Source of the DNA: an uncultured Porphyromonadaceae bacterium
Lineage (GTDB): Bacteria; Bacteroidota; Bacteroidia; Bacteroidales; Muribaculaceae
Assembly: GCA_947178215.1 (NCBI GenBank)
Contig: CAMWXJ010000002.1
Coordinates: 87,422 to 151,421 of the forward strand
Length of the DNA: 64,000 nt
Direction of reading: 5' to 3'
Below, in pieces: positions 55,187 to 63,841 of the stretch. The translations under genes were made by a program, and so were the position numbers. How positions within the stretch are numbered: position 1 is the first letter of the stretch; each line of letters starts with the position of its first letter. Below the pieces are notes generated by a model. It searched no databases. It worked only from the letters and a program-made list of their open reading frames with translations, and was not told where the DNA came from.

Positions 55187-55241
55187 ATTCAGATGGGAAT
55201 TTCAGTGTTATGTATGTTTGACATCATGGCGTTCAAAAGGT

Positions 55242-55802
55242 TTAAGCGAGGTCAGTGAAATATTTCTCGATTTTTTTCACAGCGTGGTGATAGGATGCTT
55301 TGAGCGCGCCCTCGGAGGTTCCGAGAATCTCCGACATCTTTTCATAGGGCATCTCGTCGTAGTAACGCATATTGAACACGAGGCGCTGCTTCTCGGGGAG
55401 CGACGCTATTGCCTTGCGGAGCTCCTGTTTGAGCTCGTCGCCGTCGATGTCAGTGTCGGCCTCGATTGTCGATATGATACGCGCTTCCTCGTCGTCGAGC
55501 GACAGATTGAGGCGCTTGCGTTCGCGCTCCAGAAAAGTAAGGCACTCGTTTATGGCTATTTTGTGGAGCCATGTCGACAGGCGGGCTTCGCCGCGAAACA
55601 TATCAATCGAGTTCCATGCCTTGATGAAGGTGTTTTGGAGCAGGTCGTTGGCATCATCATGGCTGTTGACCATTCGGCGTATCTGCCAGTAGAGAGGCTG
55701 GCTGTATCGCTCAATCACCTCGCCGAAGGCTCTTCGTGTCGTATTGGGGTCGCGCAAGAGCTTGTTGAGCTGCTCATCGTCGGTTGTTCTGGTCTTGGCC
55801 AT
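55242..55802 (-). CDS. ECF-type RNA polymerase sigma factor
   Basis: A 186-residue sigma-70-family factor with only regions 2 and 4. Region 2: RAFGEVIERYSQPLYWQIRR, DANDLLQNTFIKAWNSIDMF, then EARLSTWLHKIAINECLTFL. Region 4: LPEKQRLVFNMRYYDEMPYE and KMSEILGTSEGALKASYHHA with the HTH, ending VKKIEKYF. Expected to control its own operon and envelope genes. The upstream gene ends only 35 bases away, so part of its expression may come from read-through. Confidence 0.95.
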   Translation of the reverse strand: MAKTRTTDDEQLNKLLRDPNTTRRAFGEVIERYSQPLYWQIRRMVNSHDDANDLLQNTFIKAWNSIDMFRGEARLSTWLHKIAINECLTFLERERKRLNLSLDDEEARIISTIEADTDIDGDELKQELRKAIASLPEKQRLVFNMRYYDEMPYEKMSEILGTSEGALKASYHHAVKKIEKYFTDLA

Positions 55803-55837
55803 TTCCGTTATCGGGTGGATATATGGTGATTATCGTT

Positions 55838-57601
55838 TTATTTCTGTATCGAGGGCCCGGTGAAGAGTATCACGGAATCGCGCCGGAGTGCCGGAGCCGC
55901 AATCTCTTCGGGGATAAAGCGCCAGTTGCGGGTCACTGTCGGCTCGATAGTGCCTTTTTCCTCGATAGCTTTCATGAGATAGTAGCGCAGATCCTTGTCA
56001 GTCGACTCTATGATGCGCCCGGTAAGCTCGTCGTGAGGTATGCCGGCGCCCTTGGTGAGCAGGTCGCCGCCGCCGTTGCCGCGGTAGGAGTTGATAGCCA
56101 CGCGATAGGTGGCGTCGGGGTCAAACGGGCGGCCGTCGGTCATGCCGGTTATAGTGATTTTCTCACCCTTGGGCTTCGTTACGTCGACGGTGTAGTCGAT
56201 GCCAGCGGCGGAGTCGAAGTTGTAGGAGGGATATTTGAGGCGGTTGTCGCCGGGAGCGGGGTTAGTCGAGCCGAAACGTATCACATGCTCGCCGGGGCCG
56301 GCAACCTGATTGGTCCACAGGTCATACGACTCTTCGAGATAGTTCTTTATCTCGCGCCCCGTGAGAGCCATGGTGTAGAGCATGTTCTCGTACTTGTAGA
56401 GGCTGAACATATCCGACATGGTGACGATGCCGGTGTCAATGGCGGCGTCAAATGACAGCGGAGCGGCCATCGACACGTCGGCGCGCGCTATTTCGAGTTG
56501 AAGACGGTGTATCAGGTCCATGAAAGCCGACGGGCCGAAAAAGGCGTCGCGCGACTGAAACTCGCCGGTGGCGCGGCCTATCGGACGGCTGACAAAGCTC
56601 TCCACGGCAGCAAGCTGCGGGGCAAAACGCTCCATGTAGGCGGCCGAGGGGGCGAGGGAGCTGACGTCGACAATCGAGCCGTCGACCTGCTTGCCGGTCA
56701 CCTTGCCGTCGGAGCCGACTGTAAAGGTGAAGTCGATACGGCCCACGTTGACAGCGTTGTTGGCGGGGTTGAGCACTATTACCGTGTCGCCGGCGGCATT
56801 GGCCTCGCGCAGATTCCACACACGGTGGTCATGTCCCATGAGCACGGCATCAAAGCCGGGCACGCGTCGCGCTACCTCCACCGATGCGTTTTCCATGAAG
56901 CCGGCGGTGCGGGTGTCGGAGTTGCCGCCGGAGTGGAAGAGTCCGATTATGGCATCGGGGTGTTCGTGTTCCTGAATCTCGGCCACCCACTTGCCGGCGG
57001 TCTCCACCATGTTGTCGAAGTGGAGACCGCTCCACAGATTCTCGGGGAGCCAAGCGGGTATGGCCTCGGTTATCATGCCGAGCACAGCTATGCGCACACC
57101 GTCGCGCTCAATAATGGTGTAAGGCTTCACGTAAGGCCTGCCGGTGGCGGTATCGGTGATGTTGGCACCGAGCACGGGAGCCGACGAGCCTGCGACGAAA
57201 CGGTCGTAGACAGCGTGGCCGGTCTCTATGTCATGGTTGCCGAGAGTGGCAGCGTCGTAGCGCATGAAGCGCATTATGTCGTTGACGATATGCGTCGAGG
57301 CAGTGTCGATGAAGTTGTAGTAATATACGGTGGGCTGGCCTTGGAGTATGTCGCCGTTGTCGAGCAGAATCACGGCCTCGTCGCCACGGTCGGCGCGGAG
57401 CGCGTCGACATAGGTTGCCACACGGGCCAGGCTTCCGGGCCAGTCGGTGCGGGTGATAAAGTTGTAGGGGAAGAAGTTGCCGTGGACGTCGGTCGTCTCA
57501 ATTACGGTCAGCTTCACTTCGCGGGGATTGCCGTCGGCCATTGCTTTGTCGGCAGAGAGTAGTGAGCTCAATACTATAAAGATAGATAGGAGGCGTTTCA
57601 T
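55838..57601 (-). CDS. periplasmic 5'-nucleotidase / 2',3'-cyclic phosphodiesterase family enzyme
   Basis: A 587-residue metallophosphoesterase with signal MKRLLSIFIVLSSLLSADKAMA. N-terminal two-metal domain: ETTDVHGNFFPYN, LLDNGDILQGQPTVYY, AATLGNHDIETG, IGLFHSGGNSDT and LMGHDHRVWN, all metal ligands in place. C-terminal 5'-nucleotidase domain (about 320-570) with the substrate sandwich including GIDYTVDVTKPKGEKITITG and YRVAINSYRGNGGGDLLTKG. Hydrolyses nucleotides outside the cytosol to recover nucleosides and phosphate; the close linkage to thymidine kinase fits nucleoside salvage. 41 bases after the DUF3108 gene. Confidence 0.93.
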   Translation of the reverse strand: MKRLLSIFIVLSSLLSADKAMADGNPREVKLTVIETTDVHGNFFPYNFITRTDWPGSLARVATYVDALRADRGDEAVILLDNGDILQGQPTVYYYNFIDTASTHIVNDIMRFMRYDAATLGNHDIETGHAVYDRFVAGSSAPVLGANITDTATGRPYVKPYTIIERDGVRIAVLGMITEAIPAWLPENLWSGLHFDNMVETAGKWVAEIQEHEHPDAIIGLFHSGGNSDTRTAGFMENASVEVARRVPGFDAVLMGHDHRVWNLREANAAGDTVIVLNPANNAVNVGRIDFTFTVGSDGKVTGKQVDGSIVDVSSLAPSAAYMERFAPQLAAVESFVSRPIGRATGEFQSRDAFFGPSAFMDLIHRLQLEIARADVSMAAPLSFDAAIDTGIVTMSDMFSLYKYENMLYTMALTGREIKNYLEESYDLWTNQVAGPGEHVIRFGSTNPAPGDNRLKYPSYNFDSAAGIDYTVDVTKPKGEKITITGMTDGRPFDPDATYRVAINSYRGNGGGDLLTKGAGIPHDELTGRIIESTDKDLRYYLMKAIEEKGTIEPTVTRNWRFIPEEIAAPALRRDSVILFTGPSIQK

Positions 57602-57642
57602 CGCTCGTGGTTGATATTGCTTTGGAGATATTACGTGACTTG

Positions 57643-58419
57643 TCAGCGTTCGAGCAGACACATGATTTTGCCTATTTTCAGCTTGCCTTCGAGTTTGACC
57701 GGGATATGCGGCGCATCGGTTTTCAGCCAGGTGTCGATGTCGTCCGACGACTGTTTCGACCCCTCGGTCGTGAAGCGGAATTTCACATGATAGGTGTTGT
57801 AGTCGTCGCTGTCGATGCTCACCTGCTCCTCACCCACAAAGGTTATCGTAAGGCGCTCCTTGCGCTTGGCCGAGAGGATGTTGATAATGCGCTGTTGGCC
57901 CGGCTGCATGCGCGCGAAAGGCATGGAGCGTATATAGTAGAACGCGCTGAGCATATCCACCGTCGCGCCCTCGGCTTGGAGGGTGTTGTCGGCCTGTTTA
58001 AGAGCGGCGCCCGGCTTGGAGCGGCGATAGCGCTTGGTGGTGGCGTTAACCTTATTACCGGCGTGGGCGAATTTAATGATGTCGCGCGCATATTTGCCAT
58101 CCTCGTTGGCCACACGCTCGTAATAGACCGGTGTCATCGACGATGTGCGTATCGTGGAGTAGAGGGTGTCGCGGAGGGCGTAGAGGCGGTCGGCCCACGG
58201 CTCCGAAGCGGCATAGAGCACGGCCTCGGAGGTCACGGCGCCGGGGGTGTATTCAAGTCGCGCCCAGCCGGCCTTCTTGTTTATGAGGCCCCACTTGAAC
58301 ATCACCTTGTAGCTCAGGGTCTCGGCGGGGATATTGACTTTGGCCGTCGCCTGGACCGCAGAAAGGGTTATAAAGAGGGCTGCGGCGAGCCCGGCGAAAA
58401 ATCGCAGAATCTTGGTCAT
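57643..58419 (-). CDS. DUF3108 periplasmic protein
   Basis: A 258-residue exported protein: signal MTKILRFFAGLAAALFITLS, then a lipocalin-like beta barrel typical of DUF3108 (ETLSYKVMFKWGLINKKAGW at the first strand, AVLYAASEPWADRLYALRDT, VYYERVANEDGKYARDIIKF, MLSAFYYIRSMPFARMQPGQ, and VKLEGKLKIGKIMCLLE at the end). Whole-length match in order. Function of the family is not established. It sits 27 bases after tdk and 41 before the 5'-nucleotidase. Confidence 0.85.
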   Translation of the reverse strand: MTKILRFFAGLAAALFITLSAVQATAKVNIPAETLSYKVMFKWGLINKKAGWARLEYTPGAVTSEAVLYAASEPWADRLYALRDTLYSTIRTSSMTPVYYERVANEDGKYARDIIKFAHAGNKVNATTKRYRRSKPGAALKQADNTLQAEGATVDMLSAFYYIRSMPFARMQPGQQRIINILSAKRKERLTITFVGEEQVSIDSDDYNTYHVKFRFTTEGSKQSSDDIDTWLKTDAPHIPVKLEGKLKIGKIMCLLER

Positions 58420-58446
58420 GAGTAAGGATTAGAAGTTGCTGCTCCG

Positions 58447-59091
58447 TTAGCTTCCGTGACTGAACTCATCGAAAGGAAGCGACATGCGGGCCTGCTGCTC
58501 GATGCGGCGGTTGCGCCAACACTTGCGGCACACCGCAATATAGCGCTCGTCGCCTCCGATCTCCACCTGCGCGCCCTCGGTGACGATGTCACCGTTGGCG
58601 TCGATGCGTGCATTGACTATGGTCTTGCGGCCGCAGGTGCATGTCGACTTTATCTCGTCAATAGTGTCGGCAATCTCGAAGAGGCGACGCGATCCCTCGA
58701 AGAGACGGCTTTGGAAGTCGGTGCGCAGGCCGTAGCATATCACGTTGCTGCCGAAGTCGTCGACGATGCGCGCCAGCTGGTCAACCTGGGTCGCGGTGAG
58801 AAACTGCGCTTCGTCGACCAGAATCCAGTCAATCACGGCCATGCTCTCCTCAAAGAGCGCCTGTGCCATGGCGTAGATGTCGGTATCTGGGTGAATCCAC
58901 CGGCACGAGCGTTCTATACCTATACGCGAGCGTATGACGCTCCGGGCACCCTCGCGGGTGTCTATAAACGGCTTCAAGCACACGTAGCGCATCTTGCGCT
59001 CCTCAAAATTGTAAGCCTGAGTGAGCAGCAGGGCGGTTTTGGCCGAACCCATAGTGCCGTAGCGGAAATATAGTTTGCCTTTGCGGTTCAT
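58447..59091 (-). CDS. tdk: thymidine kinase
   Basis: A 214-residue type II thymidine kinase. ATG at 59091 (MNRKGKLYFRYGTMGSAKTA) preferred over the Met five codons upstream. P-loop GTMGSAKT, the Walker B/catalytic region WILVDEAQFLTATQVDQLAR, lasso region YGLRTDFQSRLFEGSRRLFE, and a structural zinc site from CTCGRK and CRKC. Phosphorylates thymidine for dTTP salvage. Lies 44 bases after the PAP2 gene. Confidence 0.96.
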   Translation of the reverse strand: MNRKGKLYFRYGTMGSAKTALLLTQAYNFEERKMRYVCLKPFIDTREGARSVIRSRIGIERSCRWIHPDTDIYAMAQALFEESMAVIDWILVDEAQFLTATQVDQLARIVDDFGSNVICYGLRTDFQSRLFEGSRRLFEIADTIDEIKSTCTCGRKTIVNARIDANGDIVTEGAQVEIGGDERYIAVCRKCWRNRRIEQQARMSLPFDEFSHGS

Positions 59092-59135
59092 GGAAGGAAG
59101 GGGCAAGGAAAGAACGAGCGTATATAAGTAATTGT

Positions 59136-59873
59136 TCAGAGAGCTATTGCCGCCATAATCACCACAGTGGCGAAGCCTACGGCGGCGGCTATGTCGGCAA
59201 CGGGGAGGGCCAGGCCGCCCGCCGGCACGAGGGTGCCAAACGAGGGGAGCAGCCTCACCGGGCCCGGGTTGCTTTTAAGCGACTCCCCGGAGGAGCTGAG
59301 GCGCGGAAGGGGCATCCCTACCAGACGACGCACGGCGATAGCGGTGACGCCGCCGGCCACGCTGCCCACAATGGCGCCGACAAAAAGGTCGCCGGGATAG
59401 TGGACGCCGAGATATAGGCGGCTGTAACTATTGACTATCGCCCACACAAGGAGGAAGCCGGCGAGCCTGCGGCGAGGCACCACAAGCATCATGAAGGCGA
59501 TGAGAGAGAACGAATTGGCGGCGTGGCACGACGGAAACCCGTAACTGCCTCCGCGGTAGCCGTTGACCACGGTGACGAAAGCCGACAGGGGGTTCTCGGG
59601 GTTGCTCGGACGCAGACGGCCCACTATGGGGCGTATCAGTGTGGCGCAGGTCTGGTCGGCGAGCGTGATAGCCACGCCCACGCCCAGAAGCACTATCAAC
59701 GCTTTTTTTGGCGAGAAGTGGCGCAGGATGATGAAGGCGAGAGCCATATACATCGGAATCCAGATAAATCGGCCCGAGAACATCATCATGAACTGGTCGG
59801 CCCATTCGGTGTGACAGCTGTTGGCAAGCAAAAGCAGCTGCGAGTCAATAAATTCTATCAAGCAGAAGTTCAT
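59136..59873 (-). CDS. PAP2-superfamily membrane phosphatase
   Basis: A 245-residue inner-membrane protein with about six helices. The three phosphatase motifs are present: IRPIVGRLRPS (about 80-90), GGSYGFPSCHAANSFS with His117, and SRLYLGVHYPGD with His158. Acts on lipid phosphates such as undecaprenyl or phosphatidylglycerol phosphate. The start overlaps the end of the LTA-synthase-type gene by four bases (59870-59873), so the two are translationally coupled, which hints at a shared lipid-linked substrate. The C-terminal 60 residues form a Ser/Pro-rich loop and one more helix. Confidence 0.93.
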   Translation of the reverse strand: MNFCLIEFIDSQLLLLANSCHTEWADQFMMMFSGRFIWIPMYMALAFIILRHFSPKKALIVLLGVGVAITLADQTCATLIRPIVGRLRPSNPENPLSAFVTVVNGYRGGSYGFPSCHAANSFSLIAFMMLVVPRRRLAGFLLVWAIVNSYSRLYLGVHYPGDLFVGAIVGSVAGGVTAIAVRRLVGMPLPRLSSSGESLKSNPGPVRLLPSFGTLVPAGGLALPVADIAAAVGFATVVIMAAIAL

Positions 59874-61732
59874 TGTTGCGAGGAAGCGGATGACAAATCC
59901 GGTGATGCAAGATTAGACAGATATATATACAGCGTCTGCAATGTGGCGGCGAGGCGGCGCGAGGCGCTGTCGGCCGGAGCCGCGGTGTCGCCGGTGAGGT
60001 CGAGACGCGTCATGGTGCCGTCGGCTCCCACGCCCACGGCAAAGTCAGGTTCGGAGAAAATTGAGAGTGCCGGCGAGGGAGTGGCGAGCAGGTCGCGGCT
60101 GAAAGGGAAGTCGGCCGCAGGGAGACAGAGCGCCGCAAGCAGCGTGGCGGCGATGTCGCTCTGTGCGCCGGGGGTGGCCACGATACCACGCTGAGCCAGG
60201 GCGCCGCCGGTCATGACAAGCGGCACATGATGGCGGCCCGCCTCGTCGAGGTCGCGCGGATAGCAGCCGTAATGGTCGGGCACCATGACCACGAGGGTGC
60301 GGTTCCAGCGCGGAGAGAGTGCGAGCGAATCTACAAAGGCTCCGAGACAGCTGTCGGCATACGCGAAAGCATTGGCCGCGGGGTCGGAGTGACGGGTGAA
60401 GTCGCCGACGTCAAACGGCTCGTGGCTGCTCGATGTCTGAACCACGGTAAAGCGCGGAGCGCGGTCGTCGCGGCGCTCCTCGTCGGCGAGGATACGCTCG
60501 TAGAGCGGGCCGTCGGCCACGCCCCACTTGCTCACGCGCCGGTTTATGGGGAAATCAACGTCGCTGACTATGGTGTCGATGCCGGCGCTGAGAAGATAGG
60601 CGCGCTGGTTGGTGAAGTTGATGTCGCCCCCGTAATAGTAGGCCGTGCGGTAGCCGGCGCGGCGCAGGGCGGCGGGGAGGCCGGGCAGACGCTCGGCGAT
60701 GGCCGTATGCTTCATAAGGGGCTCATTGGGGGGAGCCACTATGCCCGAAAGGATAGCGGGTATGGCGCGGTCGGTGCGGAAGCTCGACGCGTAGACTGAG
60801 CTGAACAGCAGGCCGCTGCGAGCTATGCTGTCGAGCTTCACGGCGATAGCCTCGCCACCCTGCGACGGCAGGAGGTGCGACGAGAAGCTTTCGAGGATTA
60901 CAAGCAGTATGTCGGGCCGGTCGACGGTGAGCAGGCTGTCGGCGGCGGTAGACTGATAGGCCGCCGGGGCGAGAACGGGAGCGGCGAGGGAGGCCGCCAC
61001 GCTGTCGGAGTCAAAAAAGCGCATCCCTGAGGCGAAGCCGTCGGAATGTGAGGCCGAATAGAGGAGGCTGAACACCGGATTGACCGCCGCGTGGTTGAGC
61101 CGTTGGTCGGTAGAGAAATATGCGCTCGACAGGTTCATCGTCGACACCGTGACGCCGCCGCGGATAGGGATAAACAGCAGAGCGGTGAGCAGGAGGACGA
61201 CGCCGGCGGTGCGTCCGCGGCGTAGCAGGCGCTCGCGCACCGGCGGCTCGGTAAGCCTCACGAGAAGGCGAAACCACAGCCATATCAGGGCCGACACCGC
61301 AAGCCAGCCGGCCACGCCGGCCACAATCTGCCACACCGGAACGCTCGCGATCGCGAGCGAGGGCGACGACGCGAAGTAGAAGAGCGGGGTGGTGTCGAGC
61401 TTCATACCCCAGTAGGAGTAGAGTATGGTGTCGATTGTGGCCGCCCCGGCCACGAGCAGGGCCGCAAGCAGATAGTAAACCGACAGAATACGCTTCACGG
61501 GCTGCGGCAGAAGCCACACCGACAGCACCGTCACAAGGCCGGGAAAGATGGTGAGATAGCCCGCCATGGAGCAGTCCATGCGCAAGCCCGCGCCCATGGC
61601 CGACATATAGTCGCCGAAGCCATATCCACCGTAAATATCAGGCAGACACAGCATAAACAGAAGCTTGCCGAGAGCCATGACTGCCACGGCGCCGACAAAG
61701 AGCACTATAATGCGCAAGATGCGTGAACCCAC
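59870..61732 (-). CDS. LTA-synthase-family (sulfatase-fold) membrane phosphotransferase
   Basis: A 620-residue protein with five N-terminal helices and an extracytoplasmic sulfatase-fold domain (from about 265): ILLVILESFSSHLLPS (metal Glu), SSVYASSFRTDRAIPAILSG (catalytic Thr), SSSHEPFD and VVMVPDHYGCYP (metal Asp/His). Such enzymes transfer phosphoglycerol or phosphoethanolamine from lipids to glycans. The open frame reaches a TTG at 61765, but that codon lies inside a -7 promoter box, so the transcript begins later; the GTG at 61732, five bases after GAGG, is the best start. First gene of the run ending at 54187. Confidence 0.88.
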   Translation of the reverse strand: MGSRILRIIVLFVGAVAVMALGKLLFMLCLPDIYGGYGFGDYMSAMGAGLRMDCSMAGYLTIFPGLVTVLSVWLLPQPVKRILSVYYLLAALLVAGAATIDTILYSYWGMKLDTTPLFYFASSPSLAIASVPVWQIVAGVAGWLAVSALIWLWFRLLVRLTEPPVRERLLRRGRTAGVVLLLTALLFIPIRGGVTVSTMNLSSAYFSTDQRLNHAAVNPVFSLLYSASHSDGFASGMRFFDSDSVAASLAAPVLAPAAYQSTAADSLLTVDRPDILLVILESFSSHLLPSQGGEAIAVKLDSIARSGLLFSSVYASSFRTDRAIPAILSGIVAPPNEPLMKHTAIAERLPGLPAALRRAGYRTAYYYGGDINFTNQRAYLLSAGIDTIVSDVDFPINRRVSKWGVADGPLYERILADEERRDDRAPRFTVVQTSSSHEPFDVGDFTRHSDPAANAFAYADSCLGAFVDSLALSPRWNRTLVVMVPDHYGCYPRDLDEAGRHHVPLVMTGGALAQRGIVATPGAQSDIAATLLAALCLPAADFPFSRDLLATPSPALSIFSEPDFAVGVGADGTMTRLDLTGDTAAPADSASRRLAATLQTLYIYLSNLASPDLSSASSQQ

Positions 61733-61762
61733 TTTTTCCTCGATTTGACCGGTTAATTTGTA

Positions 61763-61770
61763 CAAAAGTA
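61763..61770 (-). promoter_or_regulatory. -7 box of the LTA-synthase/PAP2/tdk run
   Basis: TACTTTTG on the minus strand, with TTTTG 22 bases upstream. The expected start near 61756 rules out the TTG at 61765 as a start codon. Confidence 0.5.
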
Positions 61771-61830
61771 GTGATTTTTAGCCGTCGACTCCCAAAAGTG
61801 AATGTTAAATATTGTGGGAGCATAAGCAGA

Positions 61831-61868
61831 GTTGCCGCAGCGCCAAAACAATCGGCGGCTGCGGCAAC
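61831..61868 (-). terminator. hairpin terminator of the phosphoglucomutase gene
   Basis: GTTGCCGCAGC (61831-61841) pairs exactly with GCTGCGGCAAC (61858-61868), plus inner GCC/GGC pairing, 28 bases past the stop. No clear T run. Confidence 0.6.
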
Positions 61869-61896
61869 CCGTTGTGATATGTCGCTGACCCGACTA

Positions 61897-63651
61897 TCAG
61901 ATGCCGAGGTCGGCCTTCACGGCCTCAATCTTGGCTTCTGCATCGGCATTGGCGCGGTCGTAGTCGGCGGCGCTTTCGAGGCTACCCTTGACTTCGATGT
62001 AGAACTTGATTTTGGGCTCCGTGCCCGACGGACGGATCGACACCTTGGTGCCGTCGGCGGTGAAGTATTGGAGCACGTTGGAGGTCACGGGCATGTCGAG
62101 CTTGCTCTTGGTGCCGGCGGCGACGTCGGTGAGCTCGAGGCTGCCGTAGTCCTTCACGATGGTCACGGCGCTGCCACCGAGGCTCTTGGGCGGGTTGGCG
62201 CGGAAGTTGACCATCATAGCCTGAATCTCCTCGGCGCCCGACTTGCCGGGACGTGTCACGGAGATGCCGCACTCCTTCGAGAATCCATACTTCATGTAGA
62301 TGTCCTGGAGCATGGCGAGGAAGTCCATATCCTTGTCCTTGGCCCATGCTGCTATCTCGGCCATGAGCGAGATGGCGCTCACGGAGTCCTTGTCGCGGCA
62401 GAAGTCCTCGGCGAGGAAGCCGTAGCTCTCTTCGCCGCCGCCGAGGTAGCGCTCCACGCCTTCGAGGTCGCGGATTACGGCGGCAATCCACTTGAAGCCG
62501 GTGTAGACGTCAAACATCTTCACGTCGTTCTTGTCGGCGATGCTCTTGATGGTCTCGGTCGTCACGATGGTCTTCACGATAAACTCATTGCCTTTCAGGC
62601 GGCCGAGCTCCTTGTTGCGGGTGATGATGTAGTTGAGGAGAATCATCACAATCTGGTTGCCGTTGATGAGCACATACTCGCCCTTGGCGTCGCGTATCAC
62701 GGCACCGATGCGGTCGGCGTCGGGGTCGGAAGCCACCACGAGATCGGCACCGGTCTCCTTGGCCTTGGCGATAGCCATGGCCATTGCCGACGCATTCTCG
62801 GGGTTGGGACTGTCGACGGTGGGGAAGTTGCCGTCGGGAATATCCTGCTCGGGCACGTGGATTATGTTGGTGAAGCCGTAGTTGCGGAGGCTCTCGGGGA
62901 TGAGCTTCACGCCGGTGCCGTGGATGGGGGTGTAGACGATTTTGAGGTCCTTGTGGCGCTCGATGCACTCGGGGCTGAGCGAAAGACCCTTGATGGCGGC
63001 GAGATACTTGTCGTCAATCTCCTTGCCGATGATGGTAATCAGCTCCTTGTTGCCCTCAAACTTCACGTCGCTGATGTCGGTGATAGCCTCTACGCAGCGG
63101 ATGATGTTGACGTCGTGGGGAGCGATAATCTGCGCGCCGTCTTCCCAGTAGGCCTTGTAGCCGTTATACTCCTTGGGGTTGTGGCTGGCAGTGATGTTGA
63201 CACCGCTCTGGCAGCCGAGCTCGCGGATGGCATACGACAGCTCGGGAGTGGGACGGAACGAATCGAAGAGATAAACCTTGATACCGTTGGCCGAAAACAC
63301 GTTTGCCACCACCTCGGCGAAGAGGCGCGAATTGTTGCGCACGTCATGGCCCACCGCTACCGAAATCTGAGGCAGATCCTTGAAGTTTTCTTTGAGATAG
63401 TTGGCGAGGCCCTGTGTAGCCGCGCCCACGGTGTAGATGTTCATGCGGTTGGAGCCGGCGCCCATGATGCCGCGCAGACCGCCTGTGCCAAATTCGAGGT
63501 CGCGGTAAAACGCCTCGATAAGGGGAGTTTTGTCATCAGCGTCGAGCATGCGGCGCACTTCGGCACGGGTTTCGTCATCATAAGCGTCGCCGAGCCATAC
63601 CTTGGCCTTGGCTACAACGCTGTCGAGCAGTTGCTGATTGTTTTCGCTCAT
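61897..63651 (-). CDS. phosphoglucomutase / phosphomannomutase family enzyme
   Basis: A 584-residue alpha-D-phosphohexomutase. Active-site Ser156 in NITASHNPKEYNGYK, metal loop SDPDADR (309-314), sugar loop GGEESYGF (405-412) and phosphate loop IRPSGTEPKIKFY near 545. The N-terminal LEFGTGGLRGIMGAG block and the length place it in the PgcA/PMM2-long (phosphoglucomutase or phosphopentomutase-like) branch rather than the short ManB. Interconverts hexose 1- and 6-phosphates. Complete, monocistronic, with a full promoter and a terminator. Confidence 0.95.
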   Translation of the reverse strand: MSENNQQLLDSVVAKAKVWLGDAYDDETRAEVRRMLDADDKTPLIEAFYRDLEFGTGGLRGIMGAGSNRMNIYTVGAATQGLANYLKENFKDLPQISVAVGHDVRNNSRLFAEVVANVFSANGIKVYLFDSFRPTPELSYAIRELGCQSGVNITASHNPKEYNGYKAYWEDGAQIIAPHDVNIIRCVEAITDISDVKFEGNKELITIIGKEIDDKYLAAIKGLSLSPECIERHKDLKIVYTPIHGTGVKLIPESLRNYGFTNIIHVPEQDIPDGNFPTVDSPNPENASAMAMAIAKAKETGADLVVASDPDADRIGAVIRDAKGEYVLINGNQIVMILLNYIITRNKELGRLKGNEFIVKTIVTTETIKSIADKNDVKMFDVYTGFKWIAAVIRDLEGVERYLGGGEESYGFLAEDFCRDKDSVSAISLMAEIAAWAKDKDMDFLAMLQDIYMKYGFSKECGISVTRPGKSGAEEIQAMMVNFRANPPKSLGGSAVTIVKDYGSLELTDVAAGTKSKLDMPVTSNVLQYFTADGTKVSIRPSGTEPKIKFYIEVKGSLESAADYDRANADAEAKIEAVKADLGI

Positions 63652-63726
63652 ATCAGGTTATCAGATTTTTGGAATTTGAATCGTATTGAGGTGAACGGCC
63701 GCAGACAGAAAGGCAGGCCATTGCCA

Positions 63727-63758
63727 CAAAGGTATGTTTTTTTCGGGAAAATAACAAA
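63727..63758 (-). promoter_or_regulatory. phosphoglucomutase promoter
   Basis: On the minus strand TTTG (complement of 63755-63758), 20-base spacer, TACCTTTG (63734-63727). Both boxes match. Leader of about 70 bases. Confidence 0.65.
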
Positions 63759-63841
63759 AAATATTGTACCTGCGGAGCAAAATCCCCGGCGGTTAACAAT
63801 AACTTAACGCCGCTTTAACATCCCATCAAGCCGCCCGCAGA

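Noticed and set aside
61723..63807. 694-codon open frame on the plus strand
   Set aside because: It runs antisense to the whole phosphoglucomutase gene, has valine/histidine/glycine-heavy composition typical of a shadow frame, and no recognisable domain.
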